Shown: piece after piece, positions 53,223 through 62,198 of the stretch
How positions within the stretch are numbered: position 1 is the first letter of the stretch
How the letters are laid out: each line of letters opens with the position of its first letter
Assembly (NCBI GenBank): GCA_964575095.1
Contig: CAZNPA010000007.1
Span: forward strand, 1 to 64,000
Reading direction: 5' to 3'
Source of the DNA: CAZNPA01 sp964575095
Lineage (GTDB): Bacteria > Pseudomonadota > Alphaproteobacteria > Rickettsiales > SXRF01
DNA length: 64,000 bases
Program-made: the position numbers and the translations under genes
The notes under the pieces: generated by a model
What the model saw: only the letters and a program-made list of their open reading frames with translations
What the model was told of the DNA's origin: nothing
Database searches by the model: none

Positions 53223-55075
53223 TGCCGCACAGAAAACTAGGCGAATTACTATGCCAGCGAAAAATGCTGGATCAACCGAATCTGGATCGCATGCTGCGGT
53301 TACAGGAGCAAAGCGGCAGTCGCTTGGGTGACATTGCCATCAGCGAGGGGCTGGCGGATTACCGTTCTCTCTATGAGGCGGTGGCCGAGCAGCATGATCT
53401 TTCGTTCGTCAACCTATTGACGGATCCGCCCGATGCGTCGCTTCTGGTTGCCAGTCAGGCTGAAACCTACCTGCACCTGCGCGCATTGCCCTGGAGGCGG
53501 GAAGGCAACGTTATCACGGTGGCGGTCGCGGAAATTTCCGATCATGTGCTGGCCTGGGTGAGAAAAAATTTCAATGATCAAACACGGCTGGTCATCACCT
53601 CACCGTTCGACATCCGCCGCACGGTAGAAAAATTCTTCAGCGGCAGCCTGGAGCAAAAAAGCCGTAATGCGCTGTGGCAGCACCAGCCTGTTTCCTCGGC
53701 ACGCTTCATGTTCTCGCAGCATCAGCAACAGATGTTTCTGGGAGCGATCACTCTTGCCATCGCTGCCATGGCGTGGATGCCGATATATGCCGCGCTGGTG
53801 TTCATCATTCTTTGCCATGTCACCTATACGCTGACCATGCTGTTTAAATTGCTGGTATTCACCACCGGTATTGTCGTGTCACGCCGGCAGCGGCAGGAAA
53901 TTCCCCTGCCCGACGACCGCACCCTGCCGCTTTATACCGTATTGATCCCGATGTACCGCGAGACAGCCAGCCTGCCCGGCATGTTGAGATCCATGCAGCA
54001 GATGGATTATCCGGCGTCGAAACTCGACATCAAGCTGGTGCTGGAGGCGGACGACAAGGAAACGCTGGCGGCAGCGCTGGCTCTAAGGCCCTGCTATCAT
54101 TTCGACATCATCCGCGTGCCGCCCAGCGAGCCGCGCACCAAGCCCAAAGCCTGCAACTATGCGCTCAAGTTCGCGCGTGGGGAATACGTCACCGTTTACG
54201 ACGCCGACGATCGGCCGGAACCGCAGCAGCTTAAAAAGGCGGTGGCGGCGTTCCGCAGCCTGCCTCAGGATATCGTCTGCCTGCAGGCGCGCCTTAATTA
54301 TTACAACGCCAACGACAATTTGCTGACGCGTTTCTTCTCGCTCGAATACACCATCCTCTTCCACTTCATGCTTTACGCGCTGGAGCGGCTGGATATCCCC
54401 ATCCCGCTGGGCGGCACCAGCAACCATATCGCGTTGGCGCGTTTGAAAGAACTGGGCGAGTGGGATCCCTACAACGTCACCGAGGACGCCGATCTGGGCG
54501 TACGGCTTTCGGCGTTCGGGCTGCGCACGCGCATGATCGATTCCTATACGATGGAAGAGGCCCCCAACCGCAGCATGCCGTGGATCAGGCAGCGCTCGCG
54601 CTGGATTAAAGGCTATATGCAAACCTGGTTGGTGCATATGCGCCGCCCGCAGCAGTTGTGGCGCACGCTGGGTCCCAAGGGATTTATCGGCTTTCAGTTC
54701 TTCGTCGGACTGGCGTGCTTTACGTTCCTGACGTCGCCGGTGGTGTGGGCGCTGTCATTGCTGTGGCTGGGGAAACTCGCAGCCATCCATCAGGTGGAAT
54801 TTCCGGCCTGGCTGGCCTGGATTACGGCCGCAAACCTCGCATTCAACATTCTGACCCACTGGTATTTATCTCTGTATAGCGCCCTGCTGTACCGAAAAAA
54901 CAGGTGGCCGCTGCTGCAGGCAGGGCTTTTGTACCCGCTTTATCTGGTCCTGCATTCGATCGCAAGCTATAAGGCGCTATGGCAATTGGTGGCAAACCCG
55001 CATTTCTGGGAAAAAACCACGCATGGGCTCGCCAGATGCACGGATTCGGTGGCGGTGGAAGGAAAATTAGGTTGA
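53222..55075 (+). CDS. MshEN-domain fused family 2 glycosyltransferase (XagB-like)
   Basis: Probable inner-membrane polysaccharide synthase, 617 residues. N-terminal MshEN-like domain (about 1-85; LGELLCQRKMLDQPNLDRMLRLQEQSGSRLGDIAI), the cyclic-di-GMP-binding fold found at the start of GspE/MshE-type ATPases; two transmembrane helices (about 170-215); a GT2 core (240-470) with DADDRPEP, GGTSNHIALARL, TEDADLGVRL and QRSRWIKGYMQTW (the QxxRW of processive synthases); and four more membrane helices to the end. Two earlier in-frame starts exist (53141, 53207); 53222 gives stop-start coupling with the barrel gene. c-di-GMP control is inferred from the MshEN fold. Confidence 0.88.
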   Translation: MPHRKLGELLCQRKMLDQPNLDRMLRLQEQSGSRLGDIAISEGLADYRSLYEAVAEQHDLSFVNLLTDPPDASLLVASQAETYLHLRALPWRREGNVITVAVAEISDHVLAWVRKNFNDQTRLVITSPFDIRRTVEKFFSGSLEQKSRNALWQHQPVSSARFMFSQHQQQMFLGAITLAIAAMAWMPIYAALVFIILCHVTYTLTMLFKLLVFTTGIVVSRRQRQEIPLPDDRTLPLYTVLIPMYRETASLPGMLRSMQQMDYPASKLDIKLVLEADDKETLAAALALRPCYHFDIIRVPPSEPRTKPKACNYALKFARGEYVTVYDADDRPEPQQLKKAVAAFRSLPQDIVCLQARLNYYNANDNLLTRFFSLEYTILFHFMLYALERLDIPIPLGGTSNHIALARLKELGEWDPYNVTEDADLGVRLSAFGLRTRMIDSYTMEEAPNRSMPWIRQRSRWIKGYMQTWLVHMRRPQQLWRTLGPKGFIGFQFFVGLACFTFLTSPVVWALSLLWLGKLAAIHQVEFPAWLAWITAANLAFNILTHWYLSLYSALLYRKNRWPLLQAGLLYPLYLVLHSIASYKALWQLVANPHFWEKTTHGLARCTDSVAVEGKLG

Positions 55076-55130
55076 CGGGCGGTCGGCAATCGGCTAGAAA
55101 AGCGCCTCATTTCGAGCGAAAGCAAGGGTT

Positions 55131-55256
55131 ATGAAAGTACTGAGTTCTTTAAAATCGGCCAAAAAACGCGATAAAAACTGCCGCGTCGTGCGCAGAAAAG
55201 GCCGCGTTTACGTCATAAATAAAAAGAACCCCCGCTTCAAAGCGCGTCAAGGCTAG
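55131..55256 (+). CDS. rpmJ: 50S ribosomal protein L36 (41-residue type)
   Basis: A 41-residue basic protein beginning MKVLSSLKSAKKRDKNCRVV and continuing RRKGRVYVINKKNPRFKARQG. This is the longer alternative L36 type that has lost most zinc-binding Cys (only the Cys in KNCRVV remains). AGCAAGGGTT precedes the ATG. Monocistronic between the glycosyltransferase and tRNA genes. Shorter than most ORF finders report. Confidence 0.95.
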   Translation: MKVLSSLKSAKKRDKNCRVVRRKGRVYVINKKNPRFKARQG

Positions 55257-55351
55257 ACGCCCTTTTGCCGGTAGCGGCGGATAAAAGCCTTGTCATTTCA
55301 CGATAATTTGCTACGTTGCCGCCTCCGTCGCAATGGGAGAAATCCCAAAAA

Positions 55352-55428
55352 GCACCCGTAGCTCAGCTGGATAGAGCATCAGACTACGAATCTGGAGGTC
55401 GGGCGTTCGAATCGCTCCGGGTGCGCCA
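55352..55428 (+). tRNA. tRNA-Arg (anticodon ACG)
   Basis: 77-base cloverleaf with CCA encoded. Acceptor GCACCCG pairs with CGGGTGC, discriminator G, then CCA at 55426-55428. D arm AGCTCAGCTGGATAGAGC, anticodon stem TCAGA/TCTGG enclosing CTACGAA (anticodon ACG, A34 normally deaminated to inosine), T arm containing GTTCGAATC. Confidence 0.96.
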
Positions 55429-55450
55429 TTCTTAAGCGTGTGTGTTCCGC

Positions 55451-56824
55451 ATGACCGTCGCCGCGAAAAACGTCCTGGAATTGATCGGCAACACGCCGAT
55501 GGTGAAGGTGACGCACATCGACACCGGCCCGTGCGAACTGTTCTTAAAACTTGAAAGCCATAATCCCGGTGGCTCGATTAAAGATCGCATCGCGCTTTCC
55601 ATGATCGAAGCGGCGGAGAAAGACGGTAGCCTGAAACCCGGCGGCCTGCTGGTCGAGGCGACCGCCGGCAATACCGGTTTGGGGCTGGCGCTGGTGGCAA
55701 GCCAGAAGGGCTATAAGCTCACGCTTGTCATCCCTGACAAGATGAGCCAGGAAAAAATCTTTCATTTGAAAGCGATGGGCGCCGAGGTGTTGATGACGCG
55801 CTCCGACGTCGGCATCGGCCACCCCGAATATTATCAGGACATGGCCAGACGCATCGCCAAGGAAAAAGGCGGCATATACGTCAACCAGTTCGAGAATCCC
55901 CATAACCCGATCGCGCACGAGCGCACCACGGGCCCGGAGATATGGGAGCAGATGGAACATAAAGTCGACGCTGTCGTCTGCGGCGTCGGTTCCGGCGGCA
56001 CGCTGACCGGTCTGGGTCGTTTCTTTGCCAAAGTCGCACCCAAAGCCGAAATGGTGCTGGCCGATCCCAAAGGTTCGGTGCTGGCGCCTTTCATCAACAC
56101 CGGCGAGATGATCGAGGCCGGAAGCTGGCTGGTCGAAGGCATCGGCGAGGATTTTATACCCAAGAATTGCGAGCTTGATTTCGTCAAGCATGCCTATACC
56201 GTCACCGACGCCGAGAGCATCGCCTGCGCGCGCGAGCTGCTCAAGAAAGAAGCGATTATCTGCGGATCATCGTCGGGTACTCTGCTGATGGCGGCGCTCA
56301 GGTTCTGCCGCGAACAGAAAACCAAAAAACGCGTCGTCTCGTTCGTCTGCGATTCTGGCAACAAATACCTCTCGAAGATTTACAACGAATTCTGGTTGGA
56401 AGACCACGGCATGATCACGCGCGAAGAAACGCACGATCTGCGCGACCTCATCACGCGGCCGCATACCAAGAAGAACGCCATCACCGTGCCGCCCACCGAT
56501 AGCCTCGCCGGCGCTTACCGCAAGATGAAGATGTACGACGTATCGCAACTGCCGGTGATCGAGGAAGGCAAGCTGATTGGTCTCTTGAGCGAAACCGACA
56601 TCTTGCTCGCGGTGATGAGCAACCCCAAAGGCTTCACTATCCCCGTCGCCGACGCCATGACGAAAAAACTGGTGACCATCGGCCCTAAAGACGGCATCGA
56701 GAGCCTGCCGCCGATTTTCGAGCAGGGCATGATCGCCATCGTGATGGACAAAGGTGAATTCCTCGGGCTAATTACACCCATCGACCTCTTGCAATATCTA
56801 CGCAAACGGATGGGACACGCATGA
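55451..56824 (+). CDS. Cystathionine beta-synthase with CBS-domain pair
   Basis: PLP enzyme making cystathionine from serine and homocysteine. The 457-residue product has a fold-type II core (about 1-330; NPGGSIKDRIA with the PLP Lys, EATAGNTGLGLAL, and the GSGGTLTGLGR phosphate loop) followed by two CBS domains (about 345-455; AITVPPTDSLAGAYRKM and ADAMTKKLVTIGPKDGIESL). The CBS module may bind adenosyl ligands to regulate activity, as in other family members. Unlike the heme-containing vertebrate enzyme there is no N-terminal CxxxH heme segment. Start ATG 55451. The stop overlaps the next gene by four bases. Confidence 0.95.
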   Translation: MTVAAKNVLELIGNTPMVKVTHIDTGPCELFLKLESHNPGGSIKDRIALSMIEAAEKDGSLKPGGLLVEATAGNTGLGLALVASQKGYKLTLVIPDKMSQEKIFHLKAMGAEVLMTRSDVGIGHPEYYQDMARRIAKEKGGIYVNQFENPHNPIAHERTTGPEIWEQMEHKVDAVVCGVGSGGTLTGLGRFFAKVAPKAEMVLADPKGSVLAPFINTGEMIEAGSWLVEGIGEDFIPKNCELDFVKHAYTVTDAESIACARELLKKEAIICGSSSGTLLMAALRFCREQKTKKRVVSFVCDSGNKYLSKIYNEFWLEDHGMITREETHDLRDLITRPHTKKNAITVPPTDSLAGAYRKMKMYDVSQLPVIEEGKLIGLLSETDILLAVMSNPKGFTIPVADAMTKKLVTIGPKDGIESLPPIFEQGMIAIVMDKGEFLGLITPIDLLQYLRKRMGHA

Positions 56825-57981
56825 CACGCAAAAAAGACCTCGGCTTCGACACCCGCGCCATCCACGCCGGACAAAGCGCCGATCCCGCCACCGGCGCCGT
56901 TATCACCCCCATTTACGCCACCTCGACCTACGCGCAGGAATCCCCCGGCGTGCATAAGGGTTTCGATTATGCGAGGAGCCACAACCCGACCCGCTTCGCC
57001 TACGAGCGCGCCGTCGCCGATTTAGAGGGCGGCAGCGCCGGATTTGCCTTCGCTTCCGGCATGGCCGCAGCGGCAACGGTGCTGGAATTATTGCCGTCCG
57101 GCTCGCACGTCGTCGCCATGAACGACCTTTACGGCGGCACCTACCGCCTGTTCGAGCGCGTGCGCAAACAATCCGCCGGGCTGGAATTCTCGTTCGTCGA
57201 CCTGACCAAGCCGGAAAAACTGAAATCGGCGATCAAGAAAAATACGCGTATGGTCTGGGCGGAGACGCCAACCAATCCGCTGCTGAAGCTGGTTGATCTG
57301 GAAGCCGTGGCCGCCATCGCGCGCAAACATAAATTGATTACAGTGGCGGACAATACCTTTGCTACGCCGTGGAACCAGCGGCCGCTGGAGCTTGGCTTCG
57401 ACGTGGTGATGCATTCGGCGACGAAATACCTAAACGGCCATTCAGATATGGTCGGCGGCATCGCCGTCGCCGGAAACGACAAAGAAATCCGCGAGCGCCT
57501 CGGTTTCCTGCAAAACTCCGTCGGCGGCATCGCCGGCCCGTTTGATAGCTTCCTTGCTCACCGCGGCGTAAAGACGCTGGGCCTGCGCATGGAGCGGCAC
57601 TGCACGAGCGCACTTGCCATCGCCCAGTGGCTCGAACGCCATCCCAAAATCGAGCGCGTGATTTATCCGGGGCTTAAAAGCCACCCGCAGCACGCGCTGG
57701 CCAAAAAACAGATGCGCGCCGGCGGCGGCATGATTTCGGCCGTCGTCAAAGGTGGCGTCAAGGCGGCAACCGGCATGCTGTCGCGCTGCAAAATCTTCAC
57801 GCTGGCGGAAAGCCTGGGCGGCATCGAGAGTTTAATTGAGCATCCCGCCATCATGACGCATGCTTCCATCCCCGCCGACGTGCGTAAAAAAGTCGGCATC
57901 GAGGACGGCTTGATCCGCCTTTCGGTGGGCATCGAAAATGTCGATGATCTGATCGGCGATCTAGAAAACGCCCTGCGCTAA
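56821..57981 (+). CDS. Cystathionine gamma-lyase / trans-sulfuration PLP enzyme
   Basis: Cleaves cystathionine to cysteine, 2-oxobutyrate and ammonia, completing reverse transsulfuration with the upstream synthase. The 386-residue product has the family signatures HAGQSADPATGAVITPIYATSTYAQ, YARSHNPTRFAYERAVADLEGG, and the PLP-Lys motif MHSATKYLNGHSDMVGG (Lys about 199). It could also be a gamma-synthase, which residues alone cannot exclude, but coupling by ATGA overlap to cystathionine beta-synthase supports the lyase role. Confidence 0.93.
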   Translation: MTRKKDLGFDTRAIHAGQSADPATGAVITPIYATSTYAQESPGVHKGFDYARSHNPTRFAYERAVADLEGGSAGFAFASGMAAAATVLELLPSGSHVVAMNDLYGGTYRLFERVRKQSAGLEFSFVDLTKPEKLKSAIKKNTRMVWAETPTNPLLKLVDLEAVAAIARKHKLITVADNTFATPWNQRPLELGFDVVMHSATKYLNGHSDMVGGIAVAGNDKEIRERLGFLQNSVGGIAGPFDSFLAHRGVKTLGLRMERHCTSALAIAQWLERHPKIERVIYPGLKSHPQHALAKKQMRAGGGMISAVVKGGVKAATGMLSRCKIFTLAESLGGIESLIEHPAIMTHASIPADVRKKVGIEDGLIRLSVGIENVDDLIGDLENALR

Positions 57982-58659
57982 TCAGCGAAACACCAAATCA
58001 AACGTCGCGGGATTGTAGCCGATCACCGTCGCCTTATCGGGTATGTTTTTTCTAATGACCAGCTCGGGGCCGATGCGCGCGCCCTTCCCGACGGTCACAT
58101 TGCCGATAATTTTAGCACCGGCGCCAATCAGGACGTCATCGCCGATGGTCGAGGCGCCCAATAATTCAGCGCCGGTATTGACGACAACGCGGTCGCCGAG
58201 CTTGGGATGGCGGCGCTGGCCTTTGGGGAGCGGCTTCCCGTCGCTGCCCAGCGTCACGCGGTGGTAGAACATCACGTCGTCGCCGATGATGGCCGCCTCG
58301 CCGATGACGATGCCGGTGCCGTGGTCGATGAAAAAGTTTTTGCCGATGACGGCGCCGGGATGTATCTCGACGCCGGCGGTGATGCGCCGCGCCGCCTGCC
58401 CAATCTGGCGCGCCTCGACGCGTTTTCCTTTCTTATACAGCGCATGCGCCTTGCGGTGCAGCGCGATGGCGTGCAGCCCCTGGTAGAGCAGCAATTCCTT
58501 TTCCACCTCGCGCCGCGGCCGGTTCCATAACGCGAAATCGTGCTCGATGGCGCGGTCTATCCACTGCGGCTCGGCTTTCAAGAAATCGTTGACGGCGGCA
58601 CGCAGCGTCTTCTCATCGACGGTGGGCAGCAGGTTGAAATCTTTGGGTACGGACGGCAT
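57982..58659 (-). CDS. cysE: Serine O-acetyltransferase
   Basis: Makes O-acetylserine for de novo cysteine synthesis. The 225-residue product from ATG 58659 (MPSVPKDF) has an N-terminal helical domain and a left-handed beta-helix with hexapeptide repeats (AGVEIHPGAVIGKNFFIDHGTGIVIGEAAIIGDDV, with catalytic Asp-His-Gly-Thr). AGGAAATGACC places a ribosome site seven bases before the start; the frame stays open another 270 bases but overlaps terC. Lies convergently opposite the transsulfuration pair, so both routes to cysteine are encoded here. Confidence 0.93.
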   Translation of the reverse strand: MPSVPKDFNLLPTVDEKTLRAAVNDFLKAEPQWIDRAIEHDFALWNRPRREVEKELLLYQGLHAIALHRKAHALYKKGKRVEARQIGQAARRITAGVEIHPGAVIGKNFFIDHGTGIVIGEAAIIGDDVMFYHRVTLGSDGKPLPKGQRRHPKLGDRVVVNTGAELLGASTIGDDVLIGAGAKIIGNVTVGKGARIGPELVIRKNIPDKATVIGYNPATFDLVFR

Positions 58660-58661
58660 GG

Positions 58662-59378
58662 TCATTTCCTGCGTTTGGCCAGTTTTTTTCTCTTCTTGCT
58701 GGCCAGCGTGTTGAGGAACTCGACGAACATCGAGAAGCCGAAAGCGAAATAGACGTAAGGTTTCGGCACTTCGACGTGCATGCCCTCGGCCACCAGCACC
58801 GTGCCGATCATGAGAATAAAGGACAGCGCCAGCATCTTGAACGTCGGGTAGTCGCTCAGGAATTTCGAGATGTGGCCCGAAATCGCAATCATCACGATCA
58901 TGGAGACGACGACCGCCGCCACCATCACCCATAAATGGCTGGCGACGCCGACGGCGGTGATCACCGAGTCGAACGAGAACACGAAATCGATAACGACGAT
59001 CTGGAAAATAGCGCCGCTCAAGGTGGCTTTCCCGACCATGGCGCGTTTTTCCTCGATGCCGCCGATGTCGGCGTGCATCTCGAACGTGGCCTTGGCGATT
59101 AGGAACAGCCCGCCGCCTAACAACAACAGGTCGCGGACGGAAACCTCATGCCCCTGCACCGAGAAAAGCGGCTCGGTAAGCTGCATGATCCACGATAGGC
59201 TGGCGAGCATCACCACCCGGATGCCGAGCGCCAGCGTAAGCCCGGTAATGCGCGCGCGGTTCCTATGCTTCTCCGGTAAATTATCCGCCACCAAGGCGAT
59301 GAAGATGAGGTTGTCTATGCCCAGCACGATTTCGAGCAGGCTGAGCATGACGAAGCTCATCAGCAGTTCGGTACCCAT
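58662..59378 (-). CDS. TerC-family integral membrane protein
   Basis: A 238-residue membrane protein with about seven hydrophobic helices and the TerC/YjbE signatures MSFVMLSLLEIVLGIDNLIFIALVADNLP (with the conserved Glu and Asp in helix 1), VIDFVFSFDSVITAVG and FEMHADI. Members are linked to metal-ion export (tellurite resistance, manganese) but activity varies. Adjacent to cysE (stop overlapping the cysE upstream start candidate) and 3 bases after rarA on the same strand. Confidence 0.92.
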   Translation of the reverse strand: MGTELLMSFVMLSLLEIVLGIDNLIFIALVADNLPEKHRNRARITGLTLALGIRVVMLASLSWIMQLTEPLFSVQGHEVSVRDLLLLGGGLFLIAKATFEMHADIGGIEEKRAMVGKATLSGAIFQIVVIDFVFSFDSVITAVGVASHLWVMVAAVVVSMIVMIAISGHISKFLSDYPTFKMLALSFILMIGTVLVAEGMHVEVPKPYVYFAFGFSMFVEFLNTLASKKRKKLAKRRK

Positions 59379-59381
59379 GAA

Positions 59382-60689
59382 TTACTCCTTTTGCTTCTTC
59401 TCGCGCAATTTTTGCCAATATTCAAGCCGTTTGACAATCTCGCGCTCGAAGCCGCGCTCGGCGGGCTGGTAATAATGGCGGCGCTTCATATCGTCGGGAA
59501 AATAATTCTGGCCGGAGAAGGCGTCCTCGGCGTTGTGGTCGTAATCGTAATCCTTGCCGTAGCCGATGTCCTGCATCAGCTTGGTTGGCGCGTTCAATAT
59601 ATGCATCGGCGGCATCAGCGAGCCGTGCGCCTTGGCATCGCGCATCGCTTCGCCCTGCGCCACATACGCCGCATTGGATTTGGGCGCGGTGGCGAGGTAG
59701 AGCACGCATTGCACCAGCGCCAGCTCGCCTTCCGGTGAGCCTAAGAAATCATAAGCTTCTTTGGCAGCCAGCGCCTGCACCAGCGCCTGCGGATCGGCGA
59801 GAGCGATATCCTCCGACGCGAACCGCACCAGCCGCCGCGCAATGTAAAGCGGGTCTTCTCCCCCTTCCAGCATGCGGGAGAGCCAATACAGCGCCGCATC
59901 GACATCCGACCCGCGCAGCGATTTATGCAATGCGGAAATCAAATTGTAATGCGCTTCCTGGCGCTTGTCGTAAAGCGGCGCCCGTTTTTGCAAATAGTGC
60001 GTGAGCGCAGCTGAATCGAAGGGCTTCTTAGCGTTATACCCAAACAGTATCTCACAGAAATTGAGCAATGCGCGGCCGTCGCCGTCGGCCATACCGATTA
60101 ATGTTTCGCGCGCATCATGGTCAAGCGGTAACGCCCTGCCCATATGCTTCTCCGCCCGCGCCAGCAATTGCTTCATGCCCTCGGCGTCGAGGCGTTTTAA
60201 GATCACCACCTGCATGCGCGACAGCAACGCGCCGTTCATCTCGAAAGAGGGATTCTCCGTCGTGGCGCCGATTAAAATAATCGTGCCGTCCTCGACTACC
60301 GGCAGGAACGCATCTTGCTGGGCGCGGTTGAAGCGGTGGATTTCGTCAACGAAGACCAGCGTGCGCACGCCGTCCTGAAGCCGCGCGCGGGCGCGGGCGA
60401 ATATTTCCTTGAGCTCGGCAACGCCGGACGCCACCGCCGACACCGTCTCGAATTCGTAGCGGCTGGCCTGGGCGATCAGCCGCGCCAGCGTCGTCTTGCC
60501 GCTGCCGGGCGGGCCCCACAGCACCAGCGACACCGGCGGCGCTCCTTCCAGTATGGATTTCAGCATGTGATGCTCGGTGAGCAAATGCTCCTGGCCGATC
60601 ATTTCCGCCATCTTTTTCGGGCGCAGCTGATCTGCCAGCGGCGCGGTGCTGGAACGGGGCTGTTCAAAAAGTGTTTTCATAACGGCCAT
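59382..60689 (-). CDS. rarA: Replication-associated recombination ATPase RarA (MgsA)
   Basis: AAA+ protein acting at stalled replication forks. The 435-residue product shows LADQLRPKKMAEMIGQEHLL, Walker A LWGPPGSGKTTLARL (about 58), Walker B VFVDEIHRFNRAQQDAFLP, and the C-terminal collar/tetramerisation region (LHKSLRGSDVDAALYWLSRMLEGGEDPLYIARRLVRFA). Start at ATG 60689, with ATG 60680 as an alternative. First gene of rarA-terC-cysE. Confidence 0.96.
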   Translation of the reverse strand: MAVMKTLFEQPRSSTAPLADQLRPKKMAEMIGQEHLLTEHHMLKSILEGAPPVSLVLWGPPGSGKTTLARLIAQASRYEFETVSAVASGVAELKEIFARARARLQDGVRTLVFVDEIHRFNRAQQDAFLPVVEDGTIILIGATTENPSFEMNGALLSRMQVVILKRLDAEGMKQLLARAEKHMGRALPLDHDARETLIGMADGDGRALLNFCEILFGYNAKKPFDSAALTHYLQKRAPLYDKRQEAHYNLISALHKSLRGSDVDAALYWLSRMLEGGEDPLYIARRLVRFASEDIALADPQALVQALAAKEAYDFLGSPEGELALVQCVLYLATAPKSNAAYVAQGEAMRDAKAHGSLMPPMHILNAPTKLMQDIGYGKDYDYDHNAEDAFSGQNYFPDDMKRRHYYQPAERGFEREIVKRLEYWQKLREKKQKE

Positions 60690-60734
60690 TTTGGGATATT
60701 AGACATCCTTATACATAGTGCATCAAGGAGATAT

Positions 60735-61256
60735 ATGAATAGGGAACGCCTGATAACGCTTTCGCTAATTATCCTCGCCGCGGCGGTTTCAAGAATCCTG
60801 CCGCATCCTGTTAACGTAACGCCGATTGCGGCGCTGGCGCTTTTTGCCGGCGCCCAGTTCGAGCGCAGATGGCTGGCATTCGCCGTGCCGATGCTGGCGA
60901 TGTTTTTAAGCGATGCCGTCATCGGATTTTACTCGCAAATGTGGGTAACCTATGTTGCCTTTGCCGTTATCGTCTGCCTGGGGTTCGCCTTGCGCGGGCG
61001 GATTTCGCCGCTGCCGGTCGTCGGCACGGTGCTGGCCGGTTCGGTGCTGTTTTTCCTGATCAGCAACTGCGCACTCGTGATGCACGGCGAGCTTTATCCC
61101 GCGAATTTTGAAGGCATGATGGCAAGCTACACCGCCGCCCTGCCCTTCTTCCGCAACACGTTGCTCGGCGATATGTTCTATGCGGCGCTGCTGTTCGGCG
61201 GGTTCGCGCTGGCCGAGCGCAAATACAGCTGGCTGCGGCTGCCGCAGGCTGCTTAA
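60735..61256 (+). CDS. DUF6580-family membrane protein
   Basis: A 173-residue protein with about five transmembrane helices. The pattern PHPVNVTPIAALALFAGAQFERRWLAFAVPMLAMFLSDAVIGF and the C-terminal LPFFRNTLLGDMFYAALLFGGFALAE match DUF6580, a family of unknown function. AAGGAG lies six bases before ATG 60735. A longer reading frame beginning at 60315 is antisense to rarA and is rejected. Divergent from rarA. Confidence 0.88.
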   Translation: MNRERLITLSLIILAAAVSRILPHPVNVTPIAALALFAGAQFERRWLAFAVPMLAMFLSDAVIGFYSQMWVTYVAFAVIVCLGFALRGRISPLPVVGTVLAGSVLFFLISNCALVMHGELYPANFEGMMASYTAALPFFRNTLLGDMFYAALLFGGFALAERKYSWLRLPQAA

Positions 61257-62081
61257 TCACTTACGGCGATAGAATATCCAAAGAACCGCCGCCGGTGCGC
61301 TGGCGACGATATTGATCAATCCCAACTCGATCGAAATCATCAGCGCCGCGGTGGACGGCACGCCGGCCAGGCCCAACATTCCAACCATCGTTGCCTCACG
61401 CACGCCCCAGCCGCCGATAGAGATCGGCAAAATCGACACCAGCACCACCAGCGGGATAAACAGGATGCATTGCAGCAACGTCAGGTCGATGCCGAAGCTC
61501 TGCGCCAGCACGTAACCGATCAGGCAATAGATGAGGTGCGAAACGAAGGCATAAATCAGGGAAATGGTCGATACCTTGGGATAGGAAAAAAGCGCGCGCA
61601 GACTTTGCAGAAAATAGAGCAGCCAGCGTACCGGCGGAATATGTTGATGCCTCGCCAGCAGGCGCGGAGCGTGGATAAAACCCGACCAGCCGATAGCAAG
61701 CGTCAGCAATACCAACGGCCATACATAATAGGCATTGATATCGAGGTAGGTTCCCAGTTTCGGTACGGTAAGCAGCACCAATATTACCAGCGCCGCCAGC
61801 GCGATCATGCGGTCGATGATGACGGAATTAATCGCCGTTTGCAGCGGCACATGTTCCGATTTTGCCATCCATGCGCGCACGACATCGCCGCCGACCGTGC
61901 CGGGTAAACAATTATTGAAAAAAACGCCGATATAAAAAATGATGAACGAGTCGAGTTTTTTAAGGCCCGGATGTTCCGGTGTGGACAACACCGAAAGCAC
62001 CAGCTGCCAGCGCAATGCACCAAGTAAGATCTGCACCAGAAACAATATGGCAGCAAGCATCAGGCCACTGGTCTGCTGCAT
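61257..62081 (-). CDS. Lysylphosphatidylglycerol synthase-like transmembrane protein
   Basis: Integral membrane protein of the LPG-synthase TM (UPF0104) family, 274 residues from the first ATG (62081). It has about seven helices and the motifs LGALRWQLVLSVL, CLPGTVGGDVVRAWM, LPISIGGWGVREATMVGMLGLAGV. A likely family N-terminal helix (about 37 further codons, LVAKLGLTLAAFWLAFRGIDFSSLSAAYA) is encoded upstream of this ATG with no ATG, GTG or TTG, up to the stop codon of the acyltransferase gene at 62199-62201 in the same frame; see findings. The family's C-terminal aminoacyl-transferase domain is absent. Confidence 0.8.
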   Translation of the reverse strand: MQQTSGLMLAAILFLVQILLGALRWQLVLSVLSTPEHPGLKKLDSFIIFYIGVFFNNCLPGTVGGDVVRAWMAKSEHVPLQTAINSVIIDRMIALAALVILVLLTVPKLGTYLDINAYYVWPLVLLTLAIGWSGFIHAPRLLARHQHIPPVRWLLYFLQSLRALFSYPKVSTISLIYAFVSHLIYCLIGYVLAQSFGIDLTLLQCILFIPLVVLVSILPISIGGWGVREATMVGMLGLAGVPSTAALMISIELGLINIVASAPAAVLWIFYRRK

Positions 62082-62198
62082 AGCATATGCCGCGCTTAAA
62101 CTACTGAAATCGATGCCGCGAAACGCCAGCCAGAATGCGGCCAGCGTCAGCCCCAGCTTGGCGACGAGGCTAGTTATTCTGGACGTTGTAATGATGGC

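Noticed and set aside
60315..60734. Long upstream extension of the DUF6580 frame
   Set aside because: Antisense to rarA; ATG 60735 has AAGGAG and begins a clean membrane protein.
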